A stretch of DNA of 64,000 nt from Sphingobium yanoikuyae (GTDB lineage Bacteria; Pseudomonadota; Alphaproteobacteria; Sphingomonadales; Sphingomonadaceae): the NCBI RefSeq assembly GCF_034424525.1, contig NZ_CP139979.1:3807001-3871000 (forward strand), read 5' to 3'. Below are positions 1 through 9,266 of this stretch, piece after piece. Each line of letters begins with the position of its first letter. Within the stretch, counting starts at the first letter, position 1. The translations under genes were made by a program, and so were the position numbers. Under the pieces are notes generated by a model that saw nothing but the letters and a program-made list of their open reading frames with translations, was not told where the DNA came from and searched no databases.

Positions 1-76
1 GAGGGCCATATGATGATTTCACATCATTGTAACAATCGCAAAGCCTGACATGCCAATTGCATCAAACGCAATTATG

Positions 77-826
77 TCACAGCTGTTGCTCCAGAGCCAT
101 GATGGTCGTACGCGCCGCCGCCGGGTTCCGGACCTTGGCGCCGCCGATGTAGAAGAGATAGGCGTCGCCCTGCGCCGCCTGCGCCTTTGCCCGATCGGCC
201 CAGCCGGCGATGTCCGTCGCGGTATAGCCGGTCTCCTCGTCCTCCCGGCTGCGCATCAGCCGGCTGTAGGAAAAACCGACATCATGGCCGGTGATCGCCG
301 GATAATCGTCATGATCGGCCAGCACCACCGCCGCGCCCGCGTCGCGTGCCAGAGCCAGGAAGGCCGGGTCATCGAAGCTCTCGTGCCGCACCTCCAGCGC
401 ATGGCGCAGCGCCACGCCAGCGACGCTGGCCGGCAACAATTGCAGGAAGGCGCCGAAATCATCGGGATCGAATCTCTTGGTCGGCATGAACTGCCACAGG
501 ATCGGCCCCAGTCGGTCGCCCAGTTCGACGATCCCCTGATGGACGAATTTCTGAATCGACTCGCCCGCCTCCGCCAGCACGCGTCTATTGGTGCAGAATC
601 GCGACGCCTTGACCGCGAACTGGAAACCGTCGGGCACCGCCTGCGCCCAGCCGGCAAAGGTCGCCGGCTTCTGGCTGCTATAATAGGTGGCGTTGATCTC
701 CGTCGCGGTCAGTTGCACGCCGACATAGGCCAGCTCATCCTTCTGGCGCATGCCGACGGGATAGAAGCTGCCGCGCCAGGGTTCATAGACCCATCCGCCG
801 ATGCCGACCCTGATCCGTCCCGTCAT
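77..826 (-). CDS. DUF72 (YecE-like) family protein
   Basis: A 249-residue cytosolic protein of the DUF72 family, which folds as a TIM barrel; its biochemical role is not established. The N-terminus (IRVGIGGWVYEPWRGSFYP) is the family hallmark, followed by a motif around NATYYSSQKPATFAGWA and, near the C-terminus, a DAYLFYIGG segment typical of the last barrel strands. Length matches the family (about 240-300 residues). The start at 826 begins directly with the conserved barrel strand, so nothing is missing. It stands alone, transcribed away from the DUF2061 gene, and no operon partner is visible. Family assignment is firm; function is unknown. Confidence 0.88.
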   Translation of the reverse strand: MTGRIRVGIGGWVYEPWRGSFYPVGMRQKDELAYVGVQLTATEINATYYSSQKPATFAGWAQAVPDGFQFAVKASRFCTNRRVLAEAGESIQKFVHQGIVELGDRLGPILWQFMPTKRFDPDDFGAFLQLLPASVAGVALRHALEVRHESFDDPAFLALARDAGAAVVLADHDDYPAITGHDVGFSYSRLMRSREDEETGYTATDIAGWADRAKAQAAQGDAYLFYIGGAKVRNPAAARTTIMALEQQL

Positions 827-946
827 GAAGATCCTCCCTGCGCCATATTGATCGCCCGGAACGATCAGAGCCAGCGGGAAAAGCCATTGGCGATTATTGC
901 GAACAATTCTTAATTATCGGCCAACAGCTTTCAAAGGGGTTCCGCC

Positions 947-1183
947 ATGTCGCTCGATCTCATCAAGACCGCCACCTATTTGTCGATCCACCTGACCGTG
1001 GGCTTCACCGTCGCCTATCTGATGACCGGATCGGTCGCACTGGCCGGCGGCATCGCGCTGGTCGAACCGATGGTCAATGCGGTCGCCTTCTTCTTCCACG
1101 AACAGGCGTGGAAGCGCTTCACCGCCCGGCCGCCACGCGATGCCGGACGCGACTGGATGCGCGGTCAGGCGGCGATCGCCTGA
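947..1183 (+). CDS. DUF2061 small membrane protein
   Basis: A 78-residue protein with two predicted transmembrane helices (about residues 8-27 and 30-52). The segment KTATYLSIHLTVGF, then GGIALVEPMVNA and FFFHEQAWKRF, matches the DUF2061 family of small inner-membrane proteins. No enzymatic role is known. A purine-rich AAAGGGG lies about 9 bases before the ATG. It ends four bases from the convergent cyclophilin gene. Family call is from recognisable motifs; function is not known. Confidence 0.8.
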   Translation: MSLDLIKTATYLSIHLTVGFTVAYLMTGSVALAGGIALVEPMVNAVAFFFHEQAWKRFTARPPRDAGRDWMRGQAAIA

Positions 1184-1187
1184 TCCT

Positions 1188-1862
1188 TCACTGCTTCGGC
1201 CGCGGCTTGGCGCGCGGGATCAGCCAGGGCTTCACCTTGCCGGTCGGCCGCGCCTTGCCGTCCAGCCTTCGCACATGCCGGATGGTGATCGGCTTGACGA
1301 TCATCTGCCCGCGCATCGGCCCGGTGCCGCAACAGGTCGGCACCGCCAGGATGCGACGCACCACATCCATGCCGGCCACCACATGGCCAAAGGCGGCATA
1401 GCCGATGGAACTGCCCTGCGCGTCCATCCTCGGCGTCGGGCCTACCGTGATGAAGAAATTGCCTGATGCCGAATTGGGCCGGTCCGGCCGGGCCATCGAC
1501 AGGGTCGCGTCGAGATGCCTGATCCCGGTCTGGCTGGTCGGCTCATGCCGGACCGGCGGCAAGGCCCGGCGCAGGTCGGTATCGATCCCGCCCTGGATCA
1601 GCCCGAACTTGGGATCGCTCTTGCGCCGCGCAGCGCGGTAGAAAACCGTGCCGTCGAGCCGCTGGTCGTCGGCATAGGCCAGGAAATTGGCGCTGGTCAG
1701 GGGAGCGCGACGCTGGTCGACCGCCACGATGATCGTACCGACCGACGTATCGATCGCCACCCGCGTGTAGCCGGGGGTCGGCCGATTGGCGGGTTGGGCG
1801 TTGGCCAGACCGGGTAACAGGGCGAACAGGAAAACGGCAAGACGGCAGGCAACAGAAGGCAT
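1188..1862 (-). CDS. Secreted cyclophilin-type peptidyl-prolyl isomerase
   Basis: Cyclophilin fold enzyme that isomerises Xaa-Pro bonds, probably in the periplasm. A signal peptide is seen (residues about 1-22, ending ANA-QP). The core runs from about residue 33: DTSVGTIIVAVDQRRAP, TVFYRAARR, GLIQGG and GNFFITVG, which are the usual cyclophilin stretches. The family arginine/phenylalanine pair appears as FYRA here, with substitutions expected of divergent periplasmic types. ATG at 1862 was preferred to the GTG at 1868. A Pro/Lys/Arg-rich tail of about 25 residues is extra. It converges with the DUF2061 gene; no operon partner is evident. Confidence 0.85.
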   Translation of the reverse strand: MPSVACRLAVFLFALLPGLANAQPANRPTPGYTRVAIDTSVGTIIVAVDQRRAPLTSANFLAYADDQRLDGTVFYRAARRKSDPKFGLIQGGIDTDLRRALPPVRHEPTSQTGIRHLDATLSMARPDRPNSASGNFFITVGPTPRMDAQGSSIGYAAFGHVVAGMDVVRRILAVPTCCGTGPMRGQMIVKPITIRHVRRLDGKARPTGKVKPWLIPRAKPRPKQ

Positions 1863-2112
1863 CGACACGGGAACACTCGTCGGGAAGAGAGGATGCCGAG
1901 GCTATCGACCGCGCATCGCGGACGCAACCGAGCAACAGGGCACAGGGCACAGGGAACACTGCCCTTTGCCGATATGGCGCTTATGCTGTCCTACAGCATG
2001 TCATCACCCTATATTGCCCGGCCTCGGCGATCGAACAGCTTTGTAACGAAATTTCCCACATTTGAATGAAGATGACAAAATGTGCGGGAAATGTGCGAAG
2101 TTAAGCGCTTGC

Positions 2113-2141
2113 TTGCCCGGCTCGGGGTGGGGGCCTATAGC
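2113..2141 (+). promoter_or_regulatory. Candidate sigma-70 promoter for bioFD
   Basis: TTGCCC and TATAGC are separated by 17 bases, placing the transcript start at about 2147-2150, on or just before the bioF ATG. If correct, the bioF message is almost leaderless, which fits the lack of a Shine-Dalgarno sequence in front of the ATG. This is inference from spacing only. Confidence 0.35.
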
Positions 2142-2149
2142 CCGCGGCC

Positions 2150-3274
2150 ATGAGCAGCGAACCCTTCCGCACGCAACTCGCCGCGCTTGAATCGCGGGGG
2201 CGTCTGCGCCACCTGATCCCCCGCGCCGGGCGTGATTTTGCCTCCAACGACTATCTTGGCCTCGCGTCCGATCCGATGATTGGCCAGGCTGTTGCCGATG
2301 CCGTCGCGCGCGGCGTGCCGGTCGGCTCGGGCGGCTCGCGCCTGCTGCGCGGCAATGCCCCGGAACATGAAGGGCTGGAGGCCAAGGCCGCGGAATTTTT
2401 CCGCACCCAGGCGTCGCTGTTCCTGGCCAATGGCTTTCTCGCCAACATGGCGCTGTTCGCGACCCTGCCGCAGCGCGGCGACCTGATCGTCGCGGACGAA
2501 CTGATCCATGCCAGCGTCCATGACGGCATCCGCCTGTCGAAGGCGACCGCGGTCTTCGCCCGTCACAATGACCTGCAAAGCTTCGCCGACCTCATCACCG
2601 CCTTCCGCGCCGAAGGGGGCAAGGGCCGGATCTGGATTGCGGTCGAGACGCTCTATTCGATGGACGGCGACATGGCGCCGCTCGGCGATCTCGCCAAGCT
2701 GGCCGCTACCCATGATGCGATGCTGTTGCTGGACGAAGCGCATGGCACCGGCGTCTTCGGCCCCGGCGGGCGTGGCCTGTCGGCCGGCCTCGACGGGCTG
2801 CACAATGTCATCACCCTCCACACCTGCGGCAAGGCGATGGGCGTGGAGGGCGCGCTGATCTGCGGCCCGCGCATCCATATCGACTATCTCATCAACCGCG
2901 CCCGGCCCTTCATCTTCTCGACCGCGCCTTCGCCGCTGATGGCGGTCGCTGCTTCCGCCGCGATCGACCGGATCGAGACCGCCGACAATCGCCGCGACCG
3001 GCTGGCCACATTGCGCCAGGATGCGGTCGAGGCGATCTGCGCGCCGCTCGGCCTGCCCCGTCCGCGCAGCCAGATCATCCCGCTGATCCTGGGCGAGGAC
3101 GCGCGCACCATGGCCGCCGCCGCCGCCTTGCAGGAGGCCGGCTTCGACGTGCGCGGCATCCGCCCGCCGACCGTGCCCGCCGGCACCAGCCGCCTGCGCA
3201 TCTCGCTCTCGCTCAATGTCGGGCGCGCCGACGTGATCGCGCTCGGCGATCTGCTGCGCCGGGTCGCCCGATGA
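2150..3274 (+). CDS. bioF: 8-amino-7-oxononanoate synthase (biotin synthesis)
   Basis: PLP-dependent alpha-oxoamine synthase that condenses pimeloyl-ACP/CoA with alanine to give 7-keto-8-aminopelargonate, the first committed ring-assembly step of biotin. The 374 residues show the fold-type I pattern: FASNDYLGLA, GSGGSRLLRGN near the N-terminus, LLLDEAHGTGVFG (the Asp/His that hold PLP) and HTCGKAMG with the Schiff-base lysine at about residue 228. Length is normal (about 380). Its stop overlaps the bioD start by four bases, so the two are translationally coupled. bioA lies 6 kb downstream, and bioB and bioC are not in the window. Confidence 0.93.
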   Translation: MSSEPFRTQLAALESRGRLRHLIPRAGRDFASNDYLGLASDPMIGQAVADAVARGVPVGSGGSRLLRGNAPEHEGLEAKAAEFFRTQASLFLANGFLANMALFATLPQRGDLIVADELIHASVHDGIRLSKATAVFARHNDLQSFADLITAFRAEGGKGRIWIAVETLYSMDGDMAPLGDLAKLAATHDAMLLLDEAHGTGVFGPGGRGLSAGLDGLHNVITLHTCGKAMGVEGALICGPRIHIDYLINRARPFIFSTAPSPLMAVAASAAIDRIETADNRRDRLATLRQDAVEAICAPLGLPRPRSQIIPLILGEDARTMAAAAALQEAGFDVRGIRPPTVPAGTSRLRISLSLNVGRADVIALGDLLRRVAR

Positions 3275-3903
3275 CCGCGCTGATCGTCACCGGCACCGAT
3301 ACCGACATCGGCAAGACCGTCTTCGCCGCCGGCCTCGCCGCGACGCTCGGCGCCTATTATTGGAAGCCGATCCAGGCGGGCGTCGATCCGCAGGGGGACA
3401 AGGAACGGGTTGCCACCCTGTCCGGCCTGCCGCCCGAACGCATCCTGCCCGAAGCCTATCGCCTCGCCACGCCCGCCTCGCCGCATCTTGCCGCGCGGAT
3501 CGACGGCGTCGACATCTCGCTCGATCGCCTGGCCCTGCCCAGGGTCGATGGACCGCTGGTGGTCGAAGGCGCGGGCGGCGTGCTGGTGCCGGTCAGCGAA
3601 AGCCTGCTGATGGCGGACCTGTTCGCCTATTGGGGCCAGCCCGCGATCCTGTGCGCCCGCACCGGCCTTGGCACGATCAACCACAGCCTGCTCAGCATAG
3701 AGGCATTGCGCGCGCGCGGCGTTCATGTCGTCGGCATCGCCTTCATCGGGGATGCGCATGAGGAGAATGAGCGGATCATCCCCCACATCGCCGGCGTGCC
3801 CAGTCTGGGGCGCCTGCCGCTGCTCGATCCGCTCGACCGGGACAGTCTGGCTGCGGCCTTCAGGGCGCACATTCACCTTCCCGATAATTTCAACGGCCGA
3901 TAA
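3271..3903 (+). CDS. bioD: Dethiobiotin synthetase
   Basis: ATP-dependent carboxylase that closes the ureido ring of 7,8-diaminopelargonate to form dethiobiotin. The 210-residue protein opens with the modified P-loop GTDTDIGKT (residues about 8-16). YWKPIQAG follows, then VEGAGGVLVPVS, the magnesium/substrate loop typical of BioD, and later TGLGTINHSLLSIEAL. It overlaps bioF by an ATGA junction, so the two form one transcription unit. Length and motifs are normal and intact. Confidence 0.93.
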   Translation: MTALIVTGTDTDIGKTVFAAGLAATLGAYYWKPIQAGVDPQGDKERVATLSGLPPERILPEAYRLATPASPHLAARIDGVDISLDRLALPRVDGPLVVEGAGGVLVPVSESLLMADLFAYWGQPAILCARTGLGTINHSLLSIEALRARGVHVVGIAFIGDAHEENERIIPHIAGVPSLGRLPLLDPLDRDSLAAAFRAHIHLPDNFNGR

Positions 3904-4010
3904 TTTTCGACCAACGACATGGACATGCCGCTTTGACGGGCGTTGAACTGCCCGCCAGAACGGACCAGTTGAACGAAGTCCGATTTCGACGAAGCAAGGG
4001 AATAGCCTTC

Positions 4011-6053
4011 ATGAAACTCTTTCTGATGGGCGCTGCCGCCACCGGCCTCGCGCTCGCCGCGACCGTGGCCCATGCCGACCAGCCCGCCACCACGACCGCC
4101 GCTGCCCCGGCCGCCAAGCCGACCTATGGCACCTATGGTTTCGACACGGCCGGCATGGACAGCTCGGTCAAGCCCGGCGACGATTTCTATGAATATGCCA
4201 ATGGCACCTGGCTGAAGAACACGCCGATCCCGGCGGACAAGTCCAACTATGGCGCCTTCACGGTTCTGGATGAACTGTCGCAGAAGCGCACCCGCGAGAT
4301 ATTGGACGGCGCCAAGACCGATCCCAACAGCAAGATCGGCGTCGCCTATGCGACCTATCTGGATTCGGCCGCGGTCGAGGCGAAGGGCCTTGCCCCGATC
4401 AAGCCCTGGCTCGCCGAAATCGGCGCGGTCAAGGATCTGAAGGCCTATGCCGCCCTGTCCGGCAAGGCGGCGCGCGCCGGCGTGCGCGGCCCGTTCCGCT
4501 TCTATGTCGGCCAGGACGACAAGGATCCCGAAACCTACATCCTCTCGATGATGCAGGGTGGCCTGGGCCTGCCCGACCGCGACTATTATCTCGACCAGGG
4601 CGAGAAGATGGCGGCGATCCGCACCGCCTATGTCGCCCATCTCGAACAGATGCTGACCCTGCTGGGTGAGCCCAATGCCAAGGCCCGCGCCGCCGCGCTG
4701 ATGGCGTTCGAGACCGAGATCGCCAAGGTCCACTGGACCCAGGTCGACAGCCGCGACGCGGACAAGACCTATAACAAGATGAGCCTGGCCGCGCTGCAGA
4801 AGGCTGCGCCCGGTTTCGACTTCGCGGCCTATTTCGGCGCCGTCGGCCTCAAGCCCACCGACCTGCTGGCCGCCCAGCCCTCCGCCGTTACCGGCGAAGC
4901 CGCGCTGATCGCCAAGGCGCCGATCGGCGTGCTGAAGGACAGCCTGCTGCTGCGCAGCGTCCACAGCTATGCCGATTATCTGCCCGACAACATCGCCAGC
5001 GCCGATTTCGCCTTTTTCGGCACCACCCTGTCGGGCACGCCCGAGCGCGAGGAACGCTGGAAGCGCGGCGTGACCTTCCTCAAGGACTCGCTGGGCGAGG
5101 AAGTCGGCAAGGTCTATGTCGCCAAATATTTCCCGCCTGAAACCAAGGCGGCGATGGACCAGCTGGTCAAGAATGTCCTGTCCGCCATGGGCCGCCGCAT
5201 CGACGGCCTGCCGTGGATGAGCGACGAGGCCAAGGCCCGCGCCCACAAGAAGCTGGCCGCCTTCACGCCCAAGATCGGCTATCCTGATCGCTGGCGCGAC
5301 TATAGCGGCCTGACCATCAAATCGGGCGACCTGTTCGGCAATGCGATGCGCGCGAACCAGTTCGATTTCGATTATAATATCGGCAAGCTGGGCAAGCCCA
5401 TCTATCGCTGGGAATGGGGCATGACCCCGATGGAGATCAACGCCTATGCCAATTTCGGCATGGTGGAGATCGTCTTCCCCGCCGCCATCCTGCAGCCGCC
5501 CTTCTTTGACCCCAATGCCGACCCGGCAGTCAATTATGGCGGCATCGGTGCGGTGATCGGCCATGAACTCAGCCATCATTTCGACGACCAGGGCGCGAAA
5601 TATGACGAGACCGGCAAGCTCAACCAGTGGTGGACCGATCAGGACGTCGCCAATTTCAAGGCACTGACCGCCAAGCTCGGCGCCCAATATGACGCCTATG
5701 AGCCCTTCCCCGGCGCGCATGTGAAGGGCGCCTTCACCATGGGCGAGAATATCGGCGATCTGGGCGGCCTGGCCGTCGCGCTCGACGCCTATCATGCCTC
5801 GCTGGGCGGCAAGGCCGCGCCGGTGATCGACGGCATGACCGGCGACCAGCGCTTCTTCCTGGGCTGGGCACAGGTGTGGCGTCGCAATTATCGCGAGGCC
5901 AATCTGCGCCAGCGCCTGGTCACCGATCCGCACGCGCCGTCGCAATATCGCGCCGACATCGTGCGCAATTTCGACGCCTGGTATGATGCGTTCAAGCCCG
6001 CACCGGGCGGCAAGATCTATCTCGATCCCAAGGATCGGGTGAAGATCTGGTAA
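4011..6053 (+). CDS. Secreted M13-family zinc metallopeptidase (PepO/neprilysin-like)
   Basis: Zinc endopeptidase of family M13, probably periplasmic or surface exposed. The ATG at 4011 was chosen over an earlier in-frame ATG because it opens a clean signal peptide (MKLFLMGAAATGLALAATVAHA). After it come the N-terminal M13 domain (SVKPGDDFYEYANGTWL) and the catalytic domain with HELSH (residues about 518-522, zinc ligands and catalytic Glu) and GENIGDLGG (third ligand Glu at about 579). NAYANFG before the zinc motif is also a family signature. Total 680 residues, normal for the family. A strong hairpin terminator follows the stop, so it is probably a single-gene unit. Confidence 0.94.
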   Translation: MKLFLMGAAATGLALAATVAHADQPATTTAAAPAAKPTYGTYGFDTAGMDSSVKPGDDFYEYANGTWLKNTPIPADKSNYGAFTVLDELSQKRTREILDGAKTDPNSKIGVAYATYLDSAAVEAKGLAPIKPWLAEIGAVKDLKAYAALSGKAARAGVRGPFRFYVGQDDKDPETYILSMMQGGLGLPDRDYYLDQGEKMAAIRTAYVAHLEQMLTLLGEPNAKARAAALMAFETEIAKVHWTQVDSRDADKTYNKMSLAALQKAAPGFDFAAYFGAVGLKPTDLLAAQPSAVTGEAALIAKAPIGVLKDSLLLRSVHSYADYLPDNIASADFAFFGTTLSGTPEREERWKRGVTFLKDSLGEEVGKVYVAKYFPPETKAAMDQLVKNVLSAMGRRIDGLPWMSDEAKARAHKKLAAFTPKIGYPDRWRDYSGLTIKSGDLFGNAMRANQFDFDYNIGKLGKPIYRWEWGMTPMEINAYANFGMVEIVFPAAILQPPFFDPNADPAVNYGGIGAVIGHELSHHFDDQGAKYDETGKLNQWWTDQDVANFKALTAKLGAQYDAYEPFPGAHVKGAFTMGENIGDLGGLAVALDAYHASLGGKAAPVIDGMTGDQRFFLGWAQVWRRNYREANLRQRLVTDPHAPSQYRADIVRNFDAWYDAFKPAPGGKIYLDPKDRVKIW

Positions 6054-6065
6054 GCAGAATCGGGA

Positions 6066-6092
6066 AGGGCCGCTCATCGGGCGGCCCTTTTT
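6066..6092 (+). terminator. Rho-independent terminator after the M13 peptidase gene
   Basis: An eight-base stem (AGGGCCGC / GCGGCCCT) with a seven-base loop is followed by a run of Ts, 12 bases after the stop codon. This is the clearest intrinsic terminator in the left part of the window. Confidence 0.85.
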
Positions 6093-6257
6093 CGTTACGG
6101 CATGGAAATGAGACCCGCGACCGATCGTTTCCCCTTCGCGGCGGGCTGACGGGAACTTTTCCGCCATCTTTCTAATGCCACGCTTCATCCTGTCCGGACT
6201 TTTCCCCGGCCTGCTTTGTCCACAGCTTTGGGCGGTAGCAAAGCCAAGGAGAAGCAC

Positions 6258-6668
6258 ATGACGGGTCTCAACCTTTCGAACATCATCAAGACCGGTGTCG
6301 CGTCCGTCGCGCTGCTGGCAGCCTATTCCGTGTCGGCGCAGACGCCCGCCGCCCCCGCAGCATCGGCCCCCGCCGCCGGCGCCAGCAACTTCAGCGATGC
6401 CGACATCAAGCAGTTTGCCGCCGCCGCCGTCGAAGTGACCAAGATCCAGTCGGACAATGCGATTGCTGCTGCGGAAAAGCAGCCCAAGATGCTGGCTGCG
6501 CTGCAGTCGAAGGGCATTCCGCCCGAAAAGTTCAATGCCATCGGCCAGGCTGCCGCCGCCGACCCGGCCCTGCAGCAGCGGATTCAGGCTGCCGCCGGCA
6601 CGCCGGCACCCGCTGCGCCCGCCAGCCCGGCGACCCCGGCTGATCCGGCGACCCCGCCGCAGCAATAA
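6258..6668 (+). CDS. DUF4168-type secreted protein
   Basis: A 136-residue exported protein with a signal peptide (about residues 1-27, ending SVSAQ). A helical domain follows: FSDADIKQFAAAAVEVTKI, then ALQSKGIPPEKFNAIGQAAAADPALQQRI, which matches the DUF4168 pattern. Both ends of the mature part are Ala/Pro-rich, with a C-terminal PASPATPADPATPP tail that could be a wall-spanning or disordered segment. The ATG at 6258 was selected because it starts the signal peptide and has AAGGAGAAG just before it. No enzymatic motif is visible; function unknown. Confidence 0.75.
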   Translation: MTGLNLSNIIKTGVASVALLAAYSVSAQTPAAPAASAPAAGASNFSDADIKQFAAAAVEVTKIQSDNAIAAAEKQPKMLAALQSKGIPPEKFNAIGQAAAADPALQQRIQAAAGTPAPAAPASPATPADPATPPQQ

Positions 6669-6680
6669 GCATATTTGCCA

Positions 6681-6716
6681 CGGGAATGGCGGGTTTTCCC
6701 TTGCCCGCCATTCCCG
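6681..6716. terminator. Strong hairpin, probable terminator
   Basis: A perfect 13-base inverted repeat (CGGGAATGGCGGG / CCCGCCATTCCCG) with a 10-base loop lies 12 bases after the DUF4168 stop. There is no long T run after it, so termination efficiency is uncertain; the stem could work in both orientations. Confidence 0.6.
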
Positions 6717-6793
6717 CTCTGCGATCCGGTTCCCCAGATCGTTGAAAATAAAGGGGGTGACCATGGCGGCTCCGCCTGTCTATGGTCGCGGCC

Positions 6794-8614
6794 ATGCATG
6801 AACAGGCCCTTGTAATCGCGCTGATCGGCATATTGGGCATCGGCGCCCAATGGATTGCCTGGCGCACCGGCTGGCCCGCCATCGCCCTGATGCTCGCCGC
6901 TGGCGTCATCGGTGGCCCGGTGACCGGCCTTATCGATCCCAAGCTCACTTTTGGCGAACTGCTCGAACCCATGGTGTCGGTGGCGGTCGCCCTGATCCTG
7001 TTCGAGGGCGGGCTCAGCCTCAATTTCCGCGAATTGCGCAAGACCGACGGCGCCGTCACCCGGCTGGTGGTGCTGGGCGCACCGATCGGATGGGTGCTGG
7101 GCGCGCTTGCCCTTTATTATGTCGCGGGCCTCGTCTGGCCGGTGGCGATCCTGTTCGCGGGCATTCTTGTGGTGACCGGGCCGACCGTGGTGCTGCCGCT
7201 GCTGCGCCAGTCCAACGTCGCCGCCCGGCCGCGCGCTATCCTCAAATGGGAAGCCATCGTCAATGATCCGGTCGGCGCGCTGCTCGGCCTTGCCACCTAT
7301 GAATATCTGCGCCGGTCGAGCGAGGGCAGCACGCTGGCGGCCGTCATCCTGTCGCTGGTCGCGGCCGCGATCATCGCCGGCCTCATCGGCTGGCTTGCCG
7401 CCCGCGCGATCGGCTGGGCGTTCCAGCGCGGCCATGTGCCGGAATATCTGAAAGCGCCGATCCTGCTGGTCGCGGTGATCGGCGTCTTCGTTCTCTCCAA
7501 CCTCATCCAGGCGGAAACCGGCCTCGTCACCGTGACGGTGATGGGCGTGGCGCTTGCCAACATGAAATTCGATTCCCTGCGCGACATCCAGCCGTTCAAG
7601 GAAAATGTCACCGTCCTGCTGATATCGGGCGTGTTCGTGATCCTGTCGGCTTCGCTCGACCTTGATGTGCTGCGCCAGTTCGAATGGCGCTTCCTGGCCT
7701 ATCTGCTGGTGCTTCTGTTCGTCGTCCGCCCGGCGACGGTGCTGCTCAGCCTCGCTTTCTCGCCGGTGCCCTGGAACGAGCGGCTGCTGGTCGCCTGGAT
7801 CGCCCCGCGCGGTATCGTCGCGGTCGCCATTTCCGGCCTGTTCGCGCTGCGTCTCGATCGGCTGGGCTATGGCGACGGCGCGATCCTCGTCACCCTGTCC
7901 TTCTCGATCGTGGTTGCGACCATCCTGTTCCATGGCTTCTCGATCAAGCCGGTCGCCCGGCTGCTCAAGGTCACGGGCGCGCAGGATAAGGGCCTGCTGC
8001 TGGTCGGCGCCACCCCCTTCAGCCTCAGCCTTGCCGCCCAGTTGCGCCAGCTGGAGGTGCCGGTGATGATTGCCGACAATAGCTGGCAGCGGCTGGCGCC
8101 CGCCCGCCATGGCGGCATCCCGACCTATCATGGCGAGATATTGGCGGAGGCGACCGAGGAGCGGCTCGACCTCGCCCAGTTCCAGGTGCTCGCCGCCACG
8201 TCGGAGAATGAGGCCTATAACGCGCTCGTCTGCAACGAGTTCGCGCCCGAGGTCGGCCGCGACAATGTCTATCAGCTGGGCGACGCCAGCGATGATCATG
8301 ATCCGCGCGCGCTGCCGGAATCGCTGCGTGGCCGCGCGTTGTTCGACTCCGGCCTGGGCGTCGAGGAAATCATGATCCGCGAGGATGCCGGCTGGACCTT
8401 CCGCAAGACGCGGATCAGCGACCAGTTCGATTTCGAGGCGGCCAAGGCCGATCTGCCGGCCGATGCCGACATGCTGCTGCTGCTCCGCAAGAATGGCACG
8501 ATGCGCTTCTTCACCCATGCGTCGCGACCGACGCCACAGCCGGGCGACACCATCCTGTCCTATGTGCCGCCCGCATCAAAGACCCGCAAGAAACCGGAAG
8601 GAGAGGAGGAATGA
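6794..8614 (+). CDS. CPA1-type cation:proton antiporter with C-terminal regulatory region
   Basis: Inner-membrane monovalent cation/proton exchanger. About 12 hydrophobic helices fill residues 1-400, including the core helix region TGPTVVLPLLRQSNVAARPRAILKWEAIVNDPVGAL, where the paired acidic/Asn residues (ND) needed for ion binding are visible. From about residue 400 a soluble region (KGLLLVGATPFSLSLAAQLRQLEVPVMIADNS) resembles a TrkA-N/RCK Rossmann domain, which suggests ligand gating. The start is uncertain between 6782 and 6794; 6794 begins with the first helix (MHEQALVIALIGILG). Its stop overlaps the OmpA-like lipoprotein gene by four bases, so they are co-translated. Confidence 0.85.
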   Translation: MHEQALVIALIGILGIGAQWIAWRTGWPAIALMLAAGVIGGPVTGLIDPKLTFGELLEPMVSVAVALILFEGGLSLNFRELRKTDGAVTRLVVLGAPIGWVLGALALYYVAGLVWPVAILFAGILVVTGPTVVLPLLRQSNVAARPRAILKWEAIVNDPVGALLGLATYEYLRRSSEGSTLAAVILSLVAAAIIAGLIGWLAARAIGWAFQRGHVPEYLKAPILLVAVIGVFVLSNLIQAETGLVTVTVMGVALANMKFDSLRDIQPFKENVTVLLISGVFVILSASLDLDVLRQFEWRFLAYLLVLLFVVRPATVLLSLAFSPVPWNERLLVAWIAPRGIVAVAISGLFALRLDRLGYGDGAILVTLSFSIVVATILFHGFSIKPVARLLKVTGAQDKGLLLVGATPFSLSLAAQLRQLEVPVMIADNSWQRLAPARHGGIPTYHGEILAEATEERLDLAQFQVLAATSENEAYNALVCNEFAPEVGRDNVYQLGDASDDHDPRALPESLRGRALFDSGLGVEEIMIREDAGWTFRKTRISDQFDFEAAKADLPADADMLLLLRKNGTMRFFTHASRPTPQPGDTILSYVPPASKTRKKPEGEEE

Positions 8615-9234
8615 GGAGGCTCGCCCCCGCGCTGGCCCTGTGCGTCATGCTGGCGGCCTGTGATCGGCCCGCAGGCAATGCCGTCGATAACGTAGCCAAC
8701 GCGGCCAATGTCGCCGACAATGACATGGCCGCGAACGAGGCGGATAATGCCGCCGAGCCGGTCCGCTCGATCCTGCGCCCCGAAGTGGCCGAACCCGAAG
8801 CGCCGAAGATCGAACCACTCGACGCCACCATCGCCTTCGGCACGTCCGGGCTGAAGCTGGACGATGCGGCGCGCGCGGCGCTCGATACGCTGGTCGAAAC
8901 CCCGGCGATCAAGACCGGCGGTGCGATCACGTTGCGCGGTCATAGCGACAGCAAGGGCAATGACGGTGACAATCGCGTGGCATCGCGCATCCGGGCCGAG
9001 GCGGTCGAGGCCTATCTGGTCGAAAAGGGCATCGCCAAGGATCGCATCAGCCTGATCGCGCTGGGCGAAACCCGGCCGGTCGCGCCCAATGCCAAGGAGG
9101 ATGGCAGCGACGATCCCGAAGGTCGGGCGAAGAATCGCCGGGTCGACATCCATGTCGCGGTGCCCACGGTCGTGGTGCCGACGGCGGCCGTGCTGCCCAG
9201 CATCTCGCCGGTGGACCGCAAGGACAAGCCATAG
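8611..9234 (+). CDS. OmpA-family lipoprotein (peptidoglycan-binding)
   Basis: A 207-residue outer-membrane lipoprotein candidate. The signal peptide ends in a lipobox LAAC, with the Cys at about residue 18. An Asn/Ala-rich repeat linker (NVANAANVADNDMAANEADNA) follows. The C-terminal OmpA-like domain has GGAITLRGHSDSKGNDGDN, SRIRAEAVEAYLVEKG and AKNRRVDI, the standard diaminopimelate-binding pattern. A strong GGAGAGGAGG precedes the ATG. The four-base overlap with the antiporter gene suggests an envelope-linked role alongside ion homeostasis, but that is inference. Confidence 0.88.
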   Translation: MRRLAPALALCVMLAACDRPAGNAVDNVANAANVADNDMAANEADNAAEPVRSILRPEVAEPEAPKIEPLDATIAFGTSGLKLDDAARAALDTLVETPAIKTGGAITLRGHSDSKGNDGDNRVASRIRAEAVEAYLVEKGIAKDRISLIALGETRPVAPNAKEDGSDDPEGRAKNRRVDIHVAVPTVVVPTAAVLPSISPVDRKDKP

Positions 9235-9266
9235 CCTTGGCCGCCGATCGGGCGTAGGGGACGCCG

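Noticed and set aside
3873..6764. 963-codon open frame on the minus strand opposite the M13 peptidase gene
   Set aside because: It mirrors a gene with clear domain motifs, has Arg/Gly/His-biased composition and no ribosome site; high GC explains long antisense frames.
6584..8518. 644-codon minus-strand frame opposite the antiporter gene
   Set aside because: Composition (Arg/Gln/Asp/His-rich) is typical of the reverse frame of a membrane protein; no family match.
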